The notes under the pieces were generated by a model. It was not told the DNA's origin. It saw only the letters and a list, made by a program, of their open reading frames with translations, and did not search any database. Below are positions 28,611-41,176 of a stretch of 64,000 nucleotides of DNA, piece after piece. Both the position numbers and the translations under genes were made by a program. Source of the stretch: Notospermus geniculatus (Eukaryota > Nemertea > Pilidiophora > Heteronemertea > Lineidae); the NCBI GenBank assembly GCA_002633025.1, contig NMRB01000027.1:505994-569993 (forward strand). The letters run 5' to 3'. Each line of letters opens with the position of its first letter. Position 1 is the stretch's first letter.

Positions 28611-28700
28611 TACTTCCAAATCTATTTGCATTCAAATACTGAAATACAGTCTATTTCCACAAAATGGACTCTTTTTTGAATGCAAACAGACTTGGAAGTA
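28611..28700. repeat. Inverted repeat TACTTCCAA...TTGGAAGTA
   Basis: About 27-base arms around ATTTGCATTCAAA and TTTGAATGCAAA enclose about 35 bases. Short fold-back, no target duplication identified. Confidence 0.7.
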
Positions 28701-29194
28701 GGTTATTTGACTGTGAGAATCATTGTTAGGCAGTCAAAATACTCTTTGACCCAACACTAATTGCAACAAAATTCTTCTCACACCGGTATCATCAGAATTA
28801 TTATAAATATCCAACAAAATCTAAGTAGTGGCCCCAATTAAGATACTTTATTAATATGTTATGACGTTTTCATGAGTGATTACTCATCACACACGTAATG
28901 TGACACTTGACTTGTGCACAACTGTTTGACTTTGAGCAGGAAACGTTTGACTTGTGTACAAGTGTTTGACTGTTTGACCTGTGCACAAATTAAAGTAAGT
29001 CTTAATTACCGGTAAGGTGCCCAATTGATTTAATTGAGGACTGACGTGTGCCCACGCCTGTTTCTCAATGAGGCCTATAAAGCCTTTGTTGGTTTTGTAA
29101 TTACACAACACAACAGTGTCTCGCTCTACATATAATTACATGTCAGTACTCAAAATAAGGACTAACTGTTGATGAACGAATGGGATGATGATAT

Positions 29195-29313
29195 TATATA
29201 AAGGGCATCTGTCGGCCTTTACCAGCAGTTTGCTTAAAGCAGTCGGACTAAGATGAATGTGGAAAACAAGGATACTTCATTTGGGTTCGCTGTTGAAGAT
29301 TTCGTCGATGCTG
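29195..29313 (+). CDS. TATA promoter and first coding exon
   Basis: TATATAAAGG (29195-29204) is followed about 50 bp downstream by ATG at 29253. The coding exon has 20 codons (starts MNVENKDTSFGF, ends VEDFVDA) plus one base before a strong GTAAGTG donor at 29314. Expected transcription start is near 29226, giving a short leader. Downstream exons were not found in the next 30 kb, so the first intron is very long, or the later exons are small and lost among repeats. The gene is not recognised. Of the three candidate first exons in the right half, this has the best promoter-to-donor layout. Confidence 0.5.
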
Positions 29314-29644
29314 GTAAGTGTAGACCATTATCTGCTCGATTCCTTTTTGACAAGTATCTATTTTTCCATGCCTTTCAGTAACTATACTGGTATCCTTATT
29401 AAAATGAAATAGTTAACGAATATTACTCGAACGACTTGTTTACTCGGATATTCATTTATTGAGCGTTGCTCTTTTCATTAATCAAGCCACACAAACACTT
29501 TTAATAACAACTCTGGTCGAAGTGTAATGAATAAAACAGTACAGGTATGGCTGATATTAATAAAACCTAGCAAAAATGCGTTTACTTCAAGTNAAAACAG
29601 AGATGGTCACCAACAGGGACAAACCAAGCTGGAGTTCATTCTGA

Positions 29645-29934
29645 TTCCCAAAGCCGCCGCTAGGGCTTTAAGGCTTCGGTACTCGCCGCCATTTTATTGC
29701 TGACGTCATTGTAGGATTCCATTTTCCCGTAAAATTTTATTCTCCCCGGTCTAAAACGGTGATGATCTTGGAGCTTTTGTGGCAGATTCTCATCAAGAAC
29801 TTCCCCGGTGTTGCCATTCCGCGCGACACGGCATGTTTGATAACATTTAGTACTCACTTGGCTAGGGACATCGCAATGCCGCAACGATGGCAGCCAATAC
29901 CGAAGCCTTTTAGCCCTAGCGGCGGCTTTGGGAA
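29645..29934. mobile_element. Fold-back element with CCGCCGCTAGGGCT arms
   Basis: Arms 29645-29681 and 29898-29934 are inverted copies (CCCAAAGCCGCCGCTAGGG). The interior includes GCCGCCATTTTATTGCTGACGTC. Overlapping ORFs on both strands here arise from the element and are not genes. Confidence 0.78.
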
Positions 29935-30379
29935 CCAAAATGGCTGGAGTTTTCACTCGGGAGGAAAATTCTATTTTTGTACAAGACACTGTGCAAATAG
30001 ATTGACGTACTCCTTGTTGTTTGGGAACAAAGCGTGAACACAAAGGACAATCTGCGTTTTGTCCAAATGAGTATATCGATTTCGAGATGAAGTAATGCTT
30101 TCATCCATAAGAGAGCTTTCGCGTATCAGAACAGAAGAGAGGATTTGGCCAGTAAATAGCAAGGACTCACCGCACCAAGATGTAAGACTAAAGGTTAATG
30201 ACACCTACCTGAAATGAGAAGAAAGGGAAGGAAATTAGGTGAAGATTGGCTTGATTAGAGATTTTCCAACACTATCATGTGAAACCATTGGACCAGGCGT
30301 ATCGATACGTACTTCAATCAATACCTTTTTGACACCAAAGAATATGAAATAGAAATCGGGTTTCTAAGGTGAAATACAT

Positions 30380-30800
30380 TGCTTCCTACCAGATTCGAAC
30401 CCACGACACCAAAAGTATTTTTGACACCAAAAATGTTATCAGCAAATACATGTACATGTATAGTTTCCACGAAAAAAAAAACGTTCTTTCAAAATTGACA
30501 AGTTCAACCTTTTGGTTCTAAAAGCCTCAATCCTTTCTGCCAATGGATGAAATTCGTCTGATATAATTTCAGAACTTTTTTTATTGTACTGCGATGTGGT
30601 GTATTTTCCTTTCAGGGTCGACGTATGGAAGAGGCATCACAAGCTACTCATGTTCCTCACTTCATGACGGCCTCTTTTACTTTCCCTCGCAAAGGAACAA
30701 GTTATAATACAAGGCACCACGGCTTACAGTCCCAGGGAAGAGCAACGGATGATTCAGCGTGGATTCGAACCCAAGACCCCCCCCAAAAAAAATATTTCAA
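30380..30800. other. tRNA B-box-like remnants
   Basis: CAGATTCGAACCCACGAC near 30391 and GTGGATTCGAACCCAAGACC near 30761 match the reverse complement of a tRNA B box and flank. No A box is paired with either. Probably SINE fragments on the minus strand. Confidence 0.35.
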
Positions 30801-30849
30801 AACTTCCCATTCACATCACAAAGCGGTGACAACTTAAAAACTGGACCCG

Positions 30850-31680
30850 AATGACAGGAAAATGTCGGACTCAAGGGCAATTGTTTCCATATTTAATTCT
30901 CAAAGCAATTTGAATATGCAGGACAACAACAAAAGCAATAACAATAAATTGTATAAAGAGTAGAATATACAGCTTTTTCTTGCACTGTCGAGTGCAACGT
31001 ACCCAAAGCCGGTCGTACTCACCAGTACTAAGCACACTGCTGCAATGGCTCAATCGATAAGCACCATCATCCCGAAGATAAATTCATGCATCCAAACCTC
31101 CTATCCACTGGGAATTATAGCCAACTAGATTATTAGGCTAAAGTCATTATCAAAATGATATTAGTGACGATGAGACCTTGTCCAAACTACACTGATGTGT
31201 CTACCATTCTATTTCATGTGGCGCGTAATGTTTTTGTACATAAATACATGTAGTTTGCTTTCCAGTGGTAACTAACTGTTTTCCCACCAATTCAGGACAG
31301 TTTATTGCAGTAGTTTTTATTTGCATTAACACACATGCATAGACAGTTCCGTACATTTCCAGGAGTACATGGCAAAACAAACATTACAAGGTCTTTATCC
31401 GATAGCTATCTAAATGAAAATAAACCATGATGTAATTGGTCTCAAGTAATTTGCATTTTTGAGGGTCTGTCTGCCAAATATATCATCATGAATCAGGTTC
31501 ATTGATGAATACGTTAAGCATCTACAGCAATGCACTGTGTTCACAATGAATGCTTTGGCATTTGGGTGGCCAAAAAGATGAGCATCAAAGGTGTGAAAAC
31601 TAATTCTTAAGCTGATATTTCATGCCAAAATACATGTAGTTCACCATATAAATGATCTTCTTGCATTATAATAGCAGTTA
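30850..31680. other. Noncoding stretch, nothing recognised
   Basis: AT-rich sequence without ORFs, repeats or splice-site pairs that I can support. Confidence 0.4.
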
Positions 31681-31688
31681 TAGCACTT

Positions 31689-32016
31689 CCCAGGACATGA
31701 TCTTACTAATAATCGCATAATTTTCTTAAGTATCTTGCCGCTATTTCATCTTAGTAACATTTTTCCGATAAGATTCTTACAGGAAAAATCTTAGTAAGAT
31801 TTTTCTTGCCAATATCTTACTAAGAAAAATCTTCGATACTGTTTATTGTAAGAATCTTGTAAGAAAAATCGTAGTTAGATTTTTCTTGAAAGATTTTTGC
31901 AAGGAAAATGTTAGTAATATTTTTCTTACTAAGATCTTACTAAGAAATAGCCAAGATACTTACTAAGAAAATTACATGTACATGTATAAGATTATTAGTA
32001 AGATTCATGTCCTGGG
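31689..32016. mobile_element. 328-bp fold-back element filled with AAGATTTTTCTTAC repeats
   Basis: The ends CCCAGGACATGATCTTAC and GTAAGATTCATGTCCTGGG are inverted. The interior is made of alternating AGTAAGATTTTTCTT and AAGAAAAATCTTACT words, so many alternative hairpins are possible. No coding. Confidence 0.85.
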
Positions 32017-32660
32017 TTATTTTCCAGCGACAGATCCTCCTCTGCTTCCCTCCCTTCTTTTCTCATGTGCTCCTGTCTGCAGAGGTTTATTGTTTATTCA
32101 TTCAATGTAGTGTAACAACTATATGAACTCAATAAAATAAATTTGGATTTGAATTTGCCAAAATACTCAGCGAGAAAATATCCCATTTTGGCTCTGAAGC
32201 CAAAAATATTGTTAAAGAAATAAAAAGACGCCAGGAATTGGCAATAAAACCGCCGTACCATTAATATTTGTTCATCTTTGTTTCTTGAAGGGGTTAATGT
32301 TCTTTTCATCTTGAATTTAATCAGAGCTCAGAATGTTTCCCAGGTGTATTCTTCAGAACAGAGCAATTCCTTTAATTTAATTTCTCTTTTTATTTTGATG
32401 AATGGGCCACCTAATGGCAAAAGTCGCAATCAATGATGTCGGTTTGCCAGGAATATACATGTGTGTAGACACCTGCCTTTCTCATTCCCAGGATGACTAT
32501 AGAAAAATTGTACGTTTTTCGATTTGAAAAGAACACGGTTGCTTCAAGTCAGTTTTTCATCAAGTACATGTATGAGGTGATTGTTGTGTAACCCTTGGTC
32601 GTTCATGATCCCAGCTTTTCCCCATGGCCCTAGCAAACTCTGTGCATGCCTGACACTAGG

Positions 32661-32792
32661 GAGGTTAAGAAATCAAACTTTACGACAAAGTTATTTTTCA
32701 TACTACACATTCACCAGATTTTATATTGTATTTTCGGTACAAAAATAACGTTGTCGTTAGCGTTTACGTTTATCGTTTGATTTCTTAACCTC
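32661..32792. mobile_element. Palindromic MITE, GAGGTTAAGAAATCAAAC family, copy 1
   Basis: A nearly complete inverted repeat: GAGGTTAAGAAATCAAAC at the left, its inverse at the right, and ACAACGTTATTTT inside. A second copy lies at 48236-48382. Confidence 0.85.
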
Positions 32793-33204
32793 ACTACTAT
32801 TGTATATCAAACTGCCGAGGTACAGGCTTTACATTGTAAAACAAAACCTTTTACATGGACATGTACGCGTTTTCATTATGCAAGCTTTATACTAGTCTAG
32901 CACCACAGATTTTTAAGTCTAATTAAATCAGCTTGATATATCTCTTTGCCTCAACAATAGTCGCTATCAGGGTGCTAAAGAAGTTGAGATAGATCACCTA
33001 TCTACATAATGAATCTCATAAATCCTTACTCCAGGAACCTTAAAGCAGTAGTCCTTCGACAGATTTTTTTCTCCTCAGAAAGCTGTTAATTACATCATCA
33101 ACATAGATAAATGGCGCTTATACGCGTACGTACAAGAACAACTTACAAATTTTGTTTTGGTTAGTTGCAAAAATTGTATAAGAAGTGTTTTGTGACCACT
33201 CATC

Positions 33205-33505
33205 CTACAGGCAAGTTTCTAGTCAAACACCAAAAAATATCTTAGGGAGGTAATGTACTATATTAGGTTTTCACGCTTAAATCCTACACAGGCAAGGTTT
33301 TTATGGAGGGGGGGGGGTCAATCACCAAAAATTATCTTGGGAGATGTTAGTTTTTAACGCTCATCCCACAGGTATCCAAAATTCGGAGAGGACTTTACTT
33401 ATTATACATGTACTAATTGTCATCCCACAGGCAAGGTTTTGTGGATCAATCCCAAAATTATTTCCGAATATGTTAGTTTTCAACACTAATTCCACATCAG
33501 ACAGT
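33205..33505. repeat. Degenerate tandem repeat of about 85-100 bp
   Basis: Three to four diverged units built on CATCCCACAGGCAAGGTTTT, then CAATCACCAAAAATTATCTT, then GTTAGTTTTCAACGCT. A G-run of ten lies near 33307. A single N at 33508 follows the array. Confidence 0.7.
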
Positions 33506-34357
33506 TTNGATGCGATTTGAGGTCAATTTCCTGCACTCTGAGACACGAACAATTCTGATCTTTTATCCCATTTGATTTTGCTAAAAAAAAATTTTTGAAC
33601 AATTGGCCTGCCCCCCTCCCGTCCCTATGCCAGCTACGGGCCTGGTTAGTTTCAGACTACTTTGAAACGTGGTTGTCTGATTCAGGGAGTCAGGAATGCG
33701 GAAGGACGCAAATCCGTACTGCTGCTCGACCCAGGGCAATGAAGGCGAATCTTGATTTCATATCCTGATAGATACATGTATGGTGCCATGTCATAGGCAA
33801 GTTCCAAGACAAATCTCGTTGCTCGTGTTGCTTTCAGAGACACTTTAAAACATGGTTGCCGAATTCAGGAATTCAAGAATTCTGCAGGATACAAATATCA
33901 CCATATTTCAGCTCGGCCGAATACAGCAAGGCGACGAAAGCGTCTCTTTGTATGCAACGACCACCAAATCATCAAGCTTCAAGCAACAATTCAGAAAATG
34001 TTAAAATATTTATAGACGCAATCATGTCTTAGAGAGGGGTGATACAAAATCGTGCTGCGATGATACCAGCTGCATCAGGTCATTACCCAACGATACCGCT
34101 TCCTTTGTATCTTTTTCCAGATGACGCAGTGTACATTTCAATAACGTGTTGAGAAGAGTGTATCAGGTAAAGACTGTTGGCGTGTCTGTGAAGACGAACT
34201 GAACTGAATTGCCAGCAATGGTGTTTGACCACAAAAAGGAACACCCACCCGAAAGAAATGAAATAAAATTGTCTTGACCTGAATTGATGTACAGGAGACA
34301 GTGAATGTCCTCAGTGTGGTTCAAAGCATTTTCCACGTACACGTACAGGTACATGTA

Positions 34358-34845
34358 CACTGGCTGACAGAAATATCAGGACACTTTCAAAATTCTAAGT
34401 CATTTTCCTCTTTTTCCTTCCCTTTGTCTCTAACCACTACATGTAATTACTTTTCTTATTGATGGGAACATTTTTACCTTGGCAAGTGGGTTATATAATC
34501 CCATGAGTGTCTATGCCAAAGGTTATTGACAAGGGGTTGCTGATATATGAATAACAAAGATAATTATGATGGGTGCCATTAAACGTCTCAAATTCAAAGG
34601 CTAAAGCTATTGGAGGTGATAAGAATGGACGAAGCACATCATGCTTGTCTTTGTTATTCATATATCAGCAACCCCTTGTCAATAGCCTTTGGCATGGGTA
34701 ATCTCGTGGGATTATATACCCACTTGCCAAGGTAAAAATGTTCTCATCAATAAGAAAAATAATCAGTGGTTAGAGACAAACGGAAGGAAAAAGAGGAAAA
34801 TGACTTAGAATTTTGAAAGTGTCCTAATATTTCTGTCAGCCAGTG
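34358..34845. mobile_element. Tc1/mariner-like fold-back MITE, copy 1
   Basis: Begins CACTGGCTGACAGAAATAT and ends with its inverse. TA occurs at 34356-34357 and 34846-34847. The arms are about 190 bp each, and the pattern CAGAAATAT(T/C)xGGACACTTT resembles Tc1/mariner ends. No transposase. A sister copy lies at 37244-37710. Confidence 0.9.
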
Positions 34846-35655
34846 TACATGTACATGTACCTCTCCTCTAACTTCACTCAATAATGCATCGATGAAACAG
34901 TCTGATAGCACTGATTGCAAACATAGCACTTCAATCGATATGGCTCGATTCAAATGTAATGTAGTAGGAAGCGGAGTTAACGTTTGCTGTCAATGAAGAT
35001 CACTTTCCATTTGGCATGACGAGCAGTGTGGTACAGGTTCAAACTGAAATCATGCAACAGCACGCTCTAAACCACAACTTCTTGTCCTTACCTGCACTAT
35101 TCCCTGCCACAGCTTTAATCTCATTAGCCCCCATGCGGGAAGGTGAATAACATTTATCAAAGCGAGAAGAAAAATTGTCCAGTTAATCTGAGAATCCAAA
35201 TCACTGTATTCTGGACGAAGCAAAAGTTATCCTTATAAGCATAAAAGCCATTGAAATACTGAGGGAGACAGCCCACTGATAAAATCTCATCCGAAATATA
35301 TTGTCTAGAATTTAAATTGAAACTGCCCCTTCGAATTCAAAATTGCGAGTCAGCAATATATTTGACAATACGAGATACAATCGCATGAACAAGTCCAGAC
35401 CAACTGAACTGATGGCAAAAACCACAGAAATAGTTTTAACTTTTGCTCTAATCTCATCCCAAACGTCCCCACATCAGTCATCTGATAATTGAATTTCATC
35501 ATAATTGGGCAGCTACACTCAATGCGAGGCAATTCATGGGCTTCCATCAAAGGTAATTACGGCCAATATTGGTTCTATTGTACGCTAATTAGAAGTGAAG
35601 AGAGCCAGCTTTAATTATTCAACACGACATTTCAAGTCGTTCCAGGGACATCTGG

Positions 35656-35792
35656 TATAAAAGGAGTTGAGTGATGCTTTGTGAAAGGTCCCTGTAATAA
35701 AAATTAATCATCATAAGTTTCTGAATTCAATACTGCACGTAGTACTCTATATTACCTGTTTATTTCGTTGTCAAAATGCAATGCTGTCACAG
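35656..35792 (+). promoter_or_regulatory. TATA box and candidate 5' exon with donor
   Basis: TATAAAAGG at 35656-35664 is followed 120 bp later by ATG (35776), five codons and CACAG before GTAAGTGG (35793). The layout is that of a first exon, with the coding part only 17 bases. The absence of any recognisable downstream exon keeps confidence low. Confidence 0.3.
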
Positions 35793-36387
35793 GTAAGTGG
35801 TAATTTTCGTATGAGCAATAAATAACCTGATGGACATGGCGTCAAAATTTAAAAGGACTTGCACATTAAAGTCCCACATCCATGAGGTGACTCTTTCTCC
35901 CTCCCCACCTTGATAAGACTGGTGCCCTGTCCAACCTATACATAGCCAATGGTAACACCGAGGCTGAACTGATACTACACCGAAACAAAAATGGCCGCCA
36001 TACTTTCATCACTTGAGAAGTTCAACGTGCTGTTATAGCGTGACTAAATCTTCATCAGGTAAGATAACATGCTTCAACTCATTCTTTTATGTCTAGCAAC
36101 ATTCTCCATGCCTAATTGGTAACTTAGGCCATTCAAATAGGTAGATTTGAACAGTCTTTCATAACAGCACCACCAAAGCTCTTTGAAACCCTTCTTTTAA
36201 ATTTGTTTGTCAAAGATGCGAATTCTTTTTTGTCGATTAATCCAGGTGAATGTATAATATCAGTCTACAAGAAGAGTGCCATACACCAATATTTGGCAAA
36301 AGGTTGGAGGAAAGGTAGGCCTACAGGTAGGTGTCCGATAAACATCAATCATGTCGATAGACAATGTTTCGTATACCATCATTTTAA

Positions 36388-36626
36388 AGGAGTTAGACGC
36401 CGAAGTTGTAAACACTCACTCACTGGTTCTCTATCCACGGACGCCTGCGGTGCTGCCACCTATTGTCGGTGATATGTACTGACGTGAATATCGTGAGTGA
36501 CTTGCATCGGACCGGGAACCAGTCTAACGATCACGGGTGTTGCCACCTGCACGAAGGAATAAAACTAGTTTGCCGACCATATTTGTAAACAAACCAGCTT
36601 GTTTACAACTTCGGCGTCTAACTCCT
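36388..36626. mobile_element. 239-bp MITE with TTAA duplication
   Basis: AGGAGTTAGACGCCGAAGTT and its inverse form perfect termini of about 26 bp, flanked by TTAA (36384-36387 and 36627-36630). This places it with piggyBac- or Kolobok-type non-autonomous elements. Its ends differ from those of the TTAA element at 24647. Confidence 0.88.
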
Positions 36627-37243
36627 TTAAGGTTGGAGCTATTCACCTTTAATACACGTAGATAGTATCAAATATACATAGACTAATGCACCATACACCA
36701 TCATTTAAAGGTTGATGGTAGGATGTGTACCTTTAACAGAAGTGTCGAATACACATCGATAGACAAACGGTGAAAATAAGAAAATAACCTAAGTGTAGAT
36801 TGCATGTCTACAATTACAAAATGCCTACGGCTTATGCATAAGGTCAAAATGACTTGTTATAGATTTCTTTCAGGCGAAATGTTCACAACCCTATGATTAG
36901 CCGAGTCGTATTTTTGTAGGTTGGGCTGAGGAAGTGAAGTTAAATTCTATATTTAGTAAAGTTGGCTAATCAAGAGAATTTATAATTGATTCCTTCTCAA
37001 ATTTGGGCGTAATGCACCTACACTATATAGCCTACGCGTTAGAGTCAAGTGAATAGAATGACTATGATTTATTCATTTTCTTCAAGTCTGTATTGCATAT
37101 TTCAACACCTGAAATACGTGTACATAGGGTATTTTTTCAGTCGAGAGTATTATTCAGATGCACTCGCCAAGCCTTCAGAATCTGTTACGTGAGCTATCGG
37201 ATACACCTCCCTTAAAGAGGTCAAATATATGTATATGTACGTA

Positions 37244-37710
37244 CACTGGCTGACAGAAATATTTGGACACTTTCAAAAGTCTAAGTCATTTTCCTTTTTT
37301 TTCCCTTCCTTTTGTCTCTAACCATTAATTATTTTTTTTACTGATGACAATATTTTTACCTTGGCAAGTGGGTATCCCATGAGATTGACTATGCCAAAGG
37401 GGTTGCTGATATATGAATAACAAATATAATTATGATGGGTGCCATTCAAACCTCTCAAATTCAAAGGCTAAAGCTATTTGAGATGACAAGAATGGACGAA
37501 GCACATCATGACCGTCTTTGTTATTCATATATCAGCAACCCCTTGTCAATAGCCTTCGGCATGGGTAATTTCATGGGATTATATAACCCACTTGCCAAGG
37601 TAAAAATATTCTCATCAAGAAAAATAGTCAGTGGTCAGAGACAAAAGGAAGGAAAAAGTGGAAAATGACTTAGAATTTTGAAAGTGTCCAAATATTTCTG
37701 TCAGCCAGTG
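37244..37710. mobile_element. Tc1/mariner-like fold-back MITE, copy 2
   Basis: Same family as 34358-34845, with TA at 37242-37243 and 37711-37712. Arms and centre (GATGGGTGCCATT, GGACGAAGCACATCATG) match throughout, with small indels. The two copies lie 2.4 kb apart in the same orientation. Confidence 0.9.
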
Positions 37711-38645
37711 TACCAAACTCGCTAGCCCAGTGGTACGGCGTTCCGCGTTTTCGGTTTGCTCCACTTGTACCACTGGCTTCAAACGCCCTCATCACTTCTG
37801 CTCGGAATGAGCAGAATGAATAAAAACTGATCTACAGCTAGTTTTCCATCCTAATAAAATCATAATCGTACTGTCAAGTTTAAAAGTGTACCAAAACACC
37901 AAACACACCATGATTTTTAAACATTTGTTCATTATTTTGTGTTGCACTNAACCATATTGTTGATACACCATCCACAACTGGGTTTGATCCTTTTCATCTT
38001 TGCCCATCAATACTTCACTTAGAAGTACAGGATCACCTCTCACACACGGGGCCATGATAATAATTTGGTTGTGAGATGAGTTTGTTCTGATAAAAAACCA
38101 AGAAAAATGCAGAGGAGTTGAAATGCATATTCATCAGAATTTTAAGGTTTTGAATTCAACTCTGTGAGGTAATTACCTTTAAATAGCATTCTACACCATT
38201 TGAAACACGATATCATGTATTATTGATGATGCATTGTTATAACTAATCATGAGTAGGAGTAAAGTGGAATAATTTGACGATTTATTTACACACTCGGTAT
38301 CCATTAAATACAACCTTGCTTTGCGAGCATGCAAAAGAATATTTAACAAGCCTGGTGGCGACAGGGCTCACTAAGTGGAGGGTTGGGAATAGGAGTGACA
38401 GAAAATAGATGAACAATTCGCATCGACTGTCTTTTAAAAAAAATATCGACTGTAATAGGTTGTATCAATATTTATAATTATCAGAGTCATCATGATCCAC
38501 ATGTCTAATTGTATTTTCTGAGGAAGTTGGATTTGATGGTTAACGATTAATAAAAAGACCGGGTTTATTTATCGAGCCACTCGATGAATAAGCACTACTT
38601 TCGGTCTTATTTGTCAAGCCGCTCGATGAAATCCAGACAGTATGG

Positions 38646-38870
38646 AAGTTCTTCACGTGACGTCACATTTCCATGACGACACGATGCCGCCATATTGGCC
38701 GTCAAAATGTCAAGCGACGTCACGGCATGAACACAGCGTCAACACACGGGCCGAGATCCTGACGTCAAAATGTCATGACGTGACAGTTTTGACGCCGTCG
38801 CCGGTCATTTGACGGCCAACATGGCCGATTCTTTGCGGTCACGTGACCGTTGTGACGTCAGTGAAGAACC
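38646..38870. repeat. Fold-back with three perfect TGACGTCA motifs
   Basis: GTTCTTCACGTGACGTCAC at the left and GTGACGTCAGTGAAGAAC at the right are inverted. TGACGTCA, the palindromic CRE core, occurs at 38658-38665, 38760-38767 and 38853-38860, with CGACGTCA near 38714. CACGTG sits at both ends. It is either a MITE that carries CREB/ATF-type sites or a GACGTC-rich regulatory block. Confidence 0.7.
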
Positions 38871-38959
38871 TACAAATATTGGATGATGGAATGAAATGCA
38901 GATGCTAGTCAGAATCCCCGGAGAAAATGTTGCATTTGTAAAAGAGTCCCCCTTTCTCC

Positions 38960-39050
38960 ACTTGAAGAATAACTGGAGTCGAACCCACACACTCCTTGGT
39001 GGCAAGCAACAATGTTTTCACTTTGCCACTATCACCCCCATCATATCTGA
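38960..39050. other. tRNA-like remnant, minus strand
   Basis: GGAGTCGAACCCACACACTC followed by CCTTGGTGGCAAGCAA resembles the reverse complement of the T-arm and anticodon region of a tRNA. No complete cloverleaf can be formed. Confidence 0.3.
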
Positions 39051-39531
39051 TACACCTTCACCACTACAAGTACAAGTTTAATGTATACTTCACACAATAT
39101 ATAACTTTCTTATACGGGATAATAAACGATTTGTAATTTATAATTTAAATGTTTTAACAACACTAATTCGACCTCATTAATCTGTACATTTTATATCCCC
39201 TAAGCTACTTAGTGGCTTCCTTCATTAAATTCACTACTTTGTACAAGATTTATAGGAATTTCAATGCAATGTTGTCGTTTGAGTTTTTTAAAACTGATAA
39301 TATAATTTACCGTGTACCAGGAGAATGCTTTGACGTGTTTTATACCTTAATAAATCTTTGTTAATACGAGGCGACAGGAAGGAATTTGAGCAATAATGGC
39401 TTGTTGGCAATGAATAAACTAGTTTAGTTGCATCAAGTTTTATTATCCACTCATTGCCTTTGTCACAAATTAACGGTCATTTCTCCTCTGGTTGGGTGAC
39501 GTTTAGGCTGCTGTTACATAGGCACATATTA

Positions 39532-39767
39532 GGGCCGTTTAGACGACAAGCCAACAAACCACATTCAGATTCGATCCGATTGGATCCGATCGACCGCATC
39601 GGGTGTCATTTGCGTTTAGACGAGATTTGAATGTGGTCGTATGTGGCCCAATGCGGTCCAAAATCCACATTGGACCGCATTGGGTAGCGTTTACACGCAA
39701 GAGTTTTGAACCACAATCGGATTCGATCGGATCGCATGTGGATTTTTGCCTGTTGTCTAAACGGCCC
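39532..39767. mobile_element. 236-bp MITE, GGGCCGTTTAGACGACA termini
   Basis: Left GGGCCGTTTAGACGACAAGC and right TGTTGTCTAAACGGCCC are inverted, with TA on each side (39530-39531, 39768-39769). The interior has several GATCCGATCG and CAATGCGGTCC words in both orientations, including GGACCGCATTGGG. No coding. Confidence 0.85.
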
Positions 39768-40395
39768 TATAGGTTGTCGAATACCACTCAGTCACCCTCA
39801 CATTTTTGGTGGCCTAGTCTCCTATTACGTGTTCTCTAACACATATTGCATACAACTTATTCATCCATGTGCAGATATTGGCGACCATAGGTTGGTTTAC
39901 TTGCCCATGTACAAGATGCATGACGACATCGGATACTCTACCACATAACTTCACCATAAAGCAAGTAAAAGCAAAGAGCAATTGACTTTATGAAGTGGAC
40001 GGCATATTGGTGACGGTGGAGAGGTTCACTAAGAACAAGGCTAACTGTTTATTGATTCCTTCGAACAATCAGAAGAAGATTAGTAATGATTCAGCAGCCG
40101 TCATACAGTTGCTGATGTTGTCGGCAGAACGTACGAGAAGGAGGGATACCACAGTCTTGTTGCGCTTCACCGCCATTGGCGAAATGCAAAAACGTGGGAA
40201 CCAATCAGAGCACTTGTCCCATAACGATTATTTTGATTGGCTGATGGCATGGTCAGGATTATTGGGGTAACTTATAGACCTTTCCAACAAAGATGGCGGT
40301 ATAACAGTTCTCACCATATGACGTCACAGAAGCTTAATACATGAACCATTCAATGGTTGCTGACACGCTAAGCTGGTGAAGCAGGCCATGGGCAC

Positions 40396-40489
40396 AAAGC
40401 CGCACACTGGAGCTATCTGCTGAGCACTAAGTCAGTCCAGACCGTTTGCTCAGCAGATAAGCAGATAGCTCCAGTGTGCGGCAGGCTTT
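40396..40489. repeat. Short hairpin AAAGCCGCACACTGGAGC
   Basis: Arms of about 32 and 43 bases pair with one bulge, enclosing about 20 bases. It includes a duplicated CAGCAGATAAGCAGATAG in the right arm. Confidence 0.75.
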
Positions 40490-40947
40490 ACGTAAAATAA
40501 TTTTCTGAGAGGATGCTTTTGGTGGTGTTATATCATGCTTGGACAAAGAATGGCCACGATGTCCTGTGGGAGAACTAGTAGGCCTCCATATTTTTTAATG
40601 GTCTATATTGACCTTCCTATGGGACCTGAAATTATCGAATGATTAAATACACTCTTTAAAGTTATTCTGCAGAGCTGTTCAACTACATGTAGTTCATTAT
40701 CATAATGCTCTTGAGGGCATTGACATCACATTGATGTAACTTAATCCCAACATGACTAATGGCTCGTTACCTGCTAACGGCAGATGCCAGGAGTCCTTCA
40801 GCTTATGAGCAACAGATAGATTACGAGAGAAGAGACGCCATCATAGCAAAATTCAGTCAATTATAAACATCAGCTTAGATATTGACCAATGGCTACCATG
40901 CTTCGTATTGGAGCTGAATGTGGAATAACTGAAGGACGGGCACACCC

Positions 40948-41157
40948 CAAAATCGTCGAGTTGTAAGGCCACAGAGTTCTGGCCCTGCTGAGGTCTAGCT
41001 TCTCCCTGTCGGTGATAGTCGTCGGAATTGCTGACTACACAGCAGGCTGTGTTAAAAAAAGTCCTGATATACTGACGCTTTTGATATGGTAATGTTTGAG
41101 GGGGAGATCCCAGTGGTGAAGCCTGGTCTCTGCTGTGGCCTTACAACCGCGATTTTA
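40948..41157. repeat. Fold-back with GTTGTAAGGCCACAGAG arms
   Basis: AAAATCGTCGAGTTGTAAGG and CTTACAACCGCGATTTT are inverted, and about 150 bases lie between. No target duplication was read. Confidence 0.65.
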
Positions 41158-41176
41158 GTATACCGGTAAGTATTTA

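Noticed and set aside
40290-40330. AAGATGGCGGTATAAC as a promoter
   Set aside because: A lone YY1-type word near a fold-back without exon or donor downstream.
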